Assembly: GCA_029932015.1 (NCBI GenBank)
Contig: JAOZQW010000019.1
Span: 1-15,212 of the forward strand
DNA length: 15,212 nucleotides
From: Candidatus Fermentibacteraceae bacterium
GTDB taxonomy: Bacteria; Fermentibacterota; Fermentibacteria; Fermentibacterales; JCC-6
Reading direction: 5' to 3'
Under the pieces are notes generated by a model, which worked only from the letters and a program-made list of their open reading frames with translations, did not search any database and was not told the DNA's origin. Below are positions 14,307 through 15,212 of this stretch, piece after piece (position 1 is the stretch's first letter; each line of letters begins with the position of its first letter). A program made the position numbers and the translations under genes.

Positions 14307-15212
14307 ATGAAACGTTCAAGACTGATAGAGGAATCCAAGGACTACGCTGGCATCCTTGCAGGGTCGATTCTATTCGGAGTTGCATATTCCTGGTTCCTCT
14401 TCCCTTTCAGGATATCCCCGGGTGGAGTTGCCGGTCTCGCCCAGGTCCTTTATCACTGGACCGGTGTGCAGGAGAGTCTCTGGATGTTCGGCTTCAACAT
14501 CCCGCTCTTCATACTGGGCTACATCTTCATTGGGAAGCAGTTCGGGGTGCGCAGCTTCGTCGGCATGCTCCTTTCGAACGCCATGTGCTGGATATTCCAG
14601 CCTTCACATCTGACCTTTCTGGAATCCTACGATGAGATAGTTCACAACATTGCTCCAGAGGGAGGGCTCCCACGCCTTGCCGTCTTTCTTACCGGAAGTG
14701 AATCAACCGACATACTGCTGGCCTCGCTTGCCGGCTCAGCTCTCCTCGGTGCGGGGCTCGGGCTGATATTCAAATTCAGGGGCTCAACAGGTGGGACAGA
14801 CATCCCTGTAGCCATACTTAAGAAATATGCAGGAGTCTCCATCAGCACAGGATACTGGATGGTCGAAACCCTTATCATCCTGCTGGTCGGGTTCGTATTC
14901 AGGAATCCTGCGATCGTCATATGGGCTTATCTCAATCTATTCCTGACCAGCAAGATGACCGATTTTGCGGCTGAAGGAATGCCCTATGTGAAGGCGGTCA
15001 TGATCATCACAGATAATCCCGATGAGGTCAGGGATGCGATCTTCAGGAAACTCAACAGGGGTGTGACCTTCCTCAAAGCCCAGGGCGGCTATGCCCGAGA
15101 GGAGAGGGACGTCATCTATGTCTGCATTCACCGGCGTCAGATCATGCACCTCCGGAGACTCGTCAGAAAGATCTACCCGGAAGCCTTCTTGGTCCTTCAT
15201 GTTGCCTACGAC
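14307..15212 (+). CDS. YitT-family membrane protein (3' end outside window)
   Basis: The frame is open from ATG 14307 to the end of the window (302 codons, no stop), with GGGAG about ten bases upstream. The N-terminal part is the YitT membrane domain (DUF161), with MKRSRLIEESKDYAGILAGS, WFLFPFRISPGGVAGLAQVL, MFGFNIPLFILGYIFIGKQF, a repeat-like second half containing LLGAGLGLIFKFRGSTGGTD and then YWMVETLIILLVGFVF. The C-terminal part is the cytoplasmic DUF2179 domain: VKAVMIITDNPDEVRDAIF, LNRGVTFLKAQGGYARE and DVIYVCIHRRQIMHLRRLVR. Normal family length is about 280-300, so little is missing. The region between the membrane halves (PSHLTFLESYDEIVHNIAPE) is a somewhat longer loop than usual. Substrate is unknown; the family is thought to transport or sense small molecules. 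It starts behind a terminator and is probably its own unit. Confidence 0.88.
   Translation, partial: MKRSRLIEESKDYAGILAGSILFGVAYSWFLFPFRISPGGVAGLAQVLYHWTGVQESLWMFGFNIPLFILGYIFIGKQFGVRSFVGMLLSNAMCWIFQPSHLTFLESYDEIVHNIAPEGGLPRLAVFLTGSESTDILLASLAGSALLGAGLGLIFKFRGSTGGTDIPVAILKKYAGVSISTGYWMVETLIILLVGFVFRNPAIVIWAYLNLFLTSKMTDFAAEGMPYVKAVMIITDNPDEVRDAIFRKLNRGVTFLKAQGGYAREERDVIYVCIHRRQIMHLRRLVRKIYPEAFLVLHVAYD

Overview
The window looks like ordinary chromosome from a Gram-negative-type bacterium with moderate GC content by eye. Two exported proteins carry C-terminal beta-sandwich tails of the type IX secretion (Por) sorting type, one of them broken. There are also several lipoproteins, a DUF3160 protein, an outer-membrane-like protein and TTG/GTG starts with strong AGGAGG-like ribosome sites. 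This mix fits the FCB superphylum, and I would guess a little-cultured lineage such as Fermentibacterota or a relative. That placement is inference; no rRNA gene is present to settle it.

Layout. Bases 2-2648 (+) carry the end of purF and complete guaA, a purine synthesis pair. Bases 2743-4912 (+) carry two exported proteins: an FGE/sulfatase-modifying-factor-fold protein lacking one catalytic cysteine, and a sialidase-like Asp-box protein with an intact sorting tail. Bases 5001-7421 (-) carry a CPA2 cation/proton antiporter and a secreted protein whose sorting tail is cut off by two in-frame stops. Between them lies a decayed stretch with a 21-codon relic of a second FGE-fold gene. Bases 7557-9020 (+) carry a tightly overlapping three-gene unit: two half-size permease genes and a thioredoxin-type arsenate reductase, read as an arsenic detoxification operon. 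Bases 9126-10028 (+) carry a small lipoprotein and a small outer-membrane-like protein. A 126-bp inverted-repeat element (10032-10157) sits between that pair and a convergent DUF3160 lipoprotein (10203-12416, -). Bases 12507-14194 (+) form a second overlapping unit: an unrecognised cytoplasmic protein, an exported protein made almost entirely of six DYEYQ repeats, and a PrsW-type intramembrane protease. A good intrinsic terminator closes it. The window ends inside a YitT-family membrane protein gene (14307 onward, +).

The parts most worth a second look are the DYEYQ-repeat operon, the split permease joined to arsC, the interrupted sorting tail next to the FGE relic, and the short inverted-repeat element. 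I see no CRISPR array, tRNA, rRNA, transposase or phage gene. No gene-free stretch exceeds 300 bases. The longest are 10029-10202, which holds the inverted-repeat element, and 6162-6341, which holds the FGE relic.
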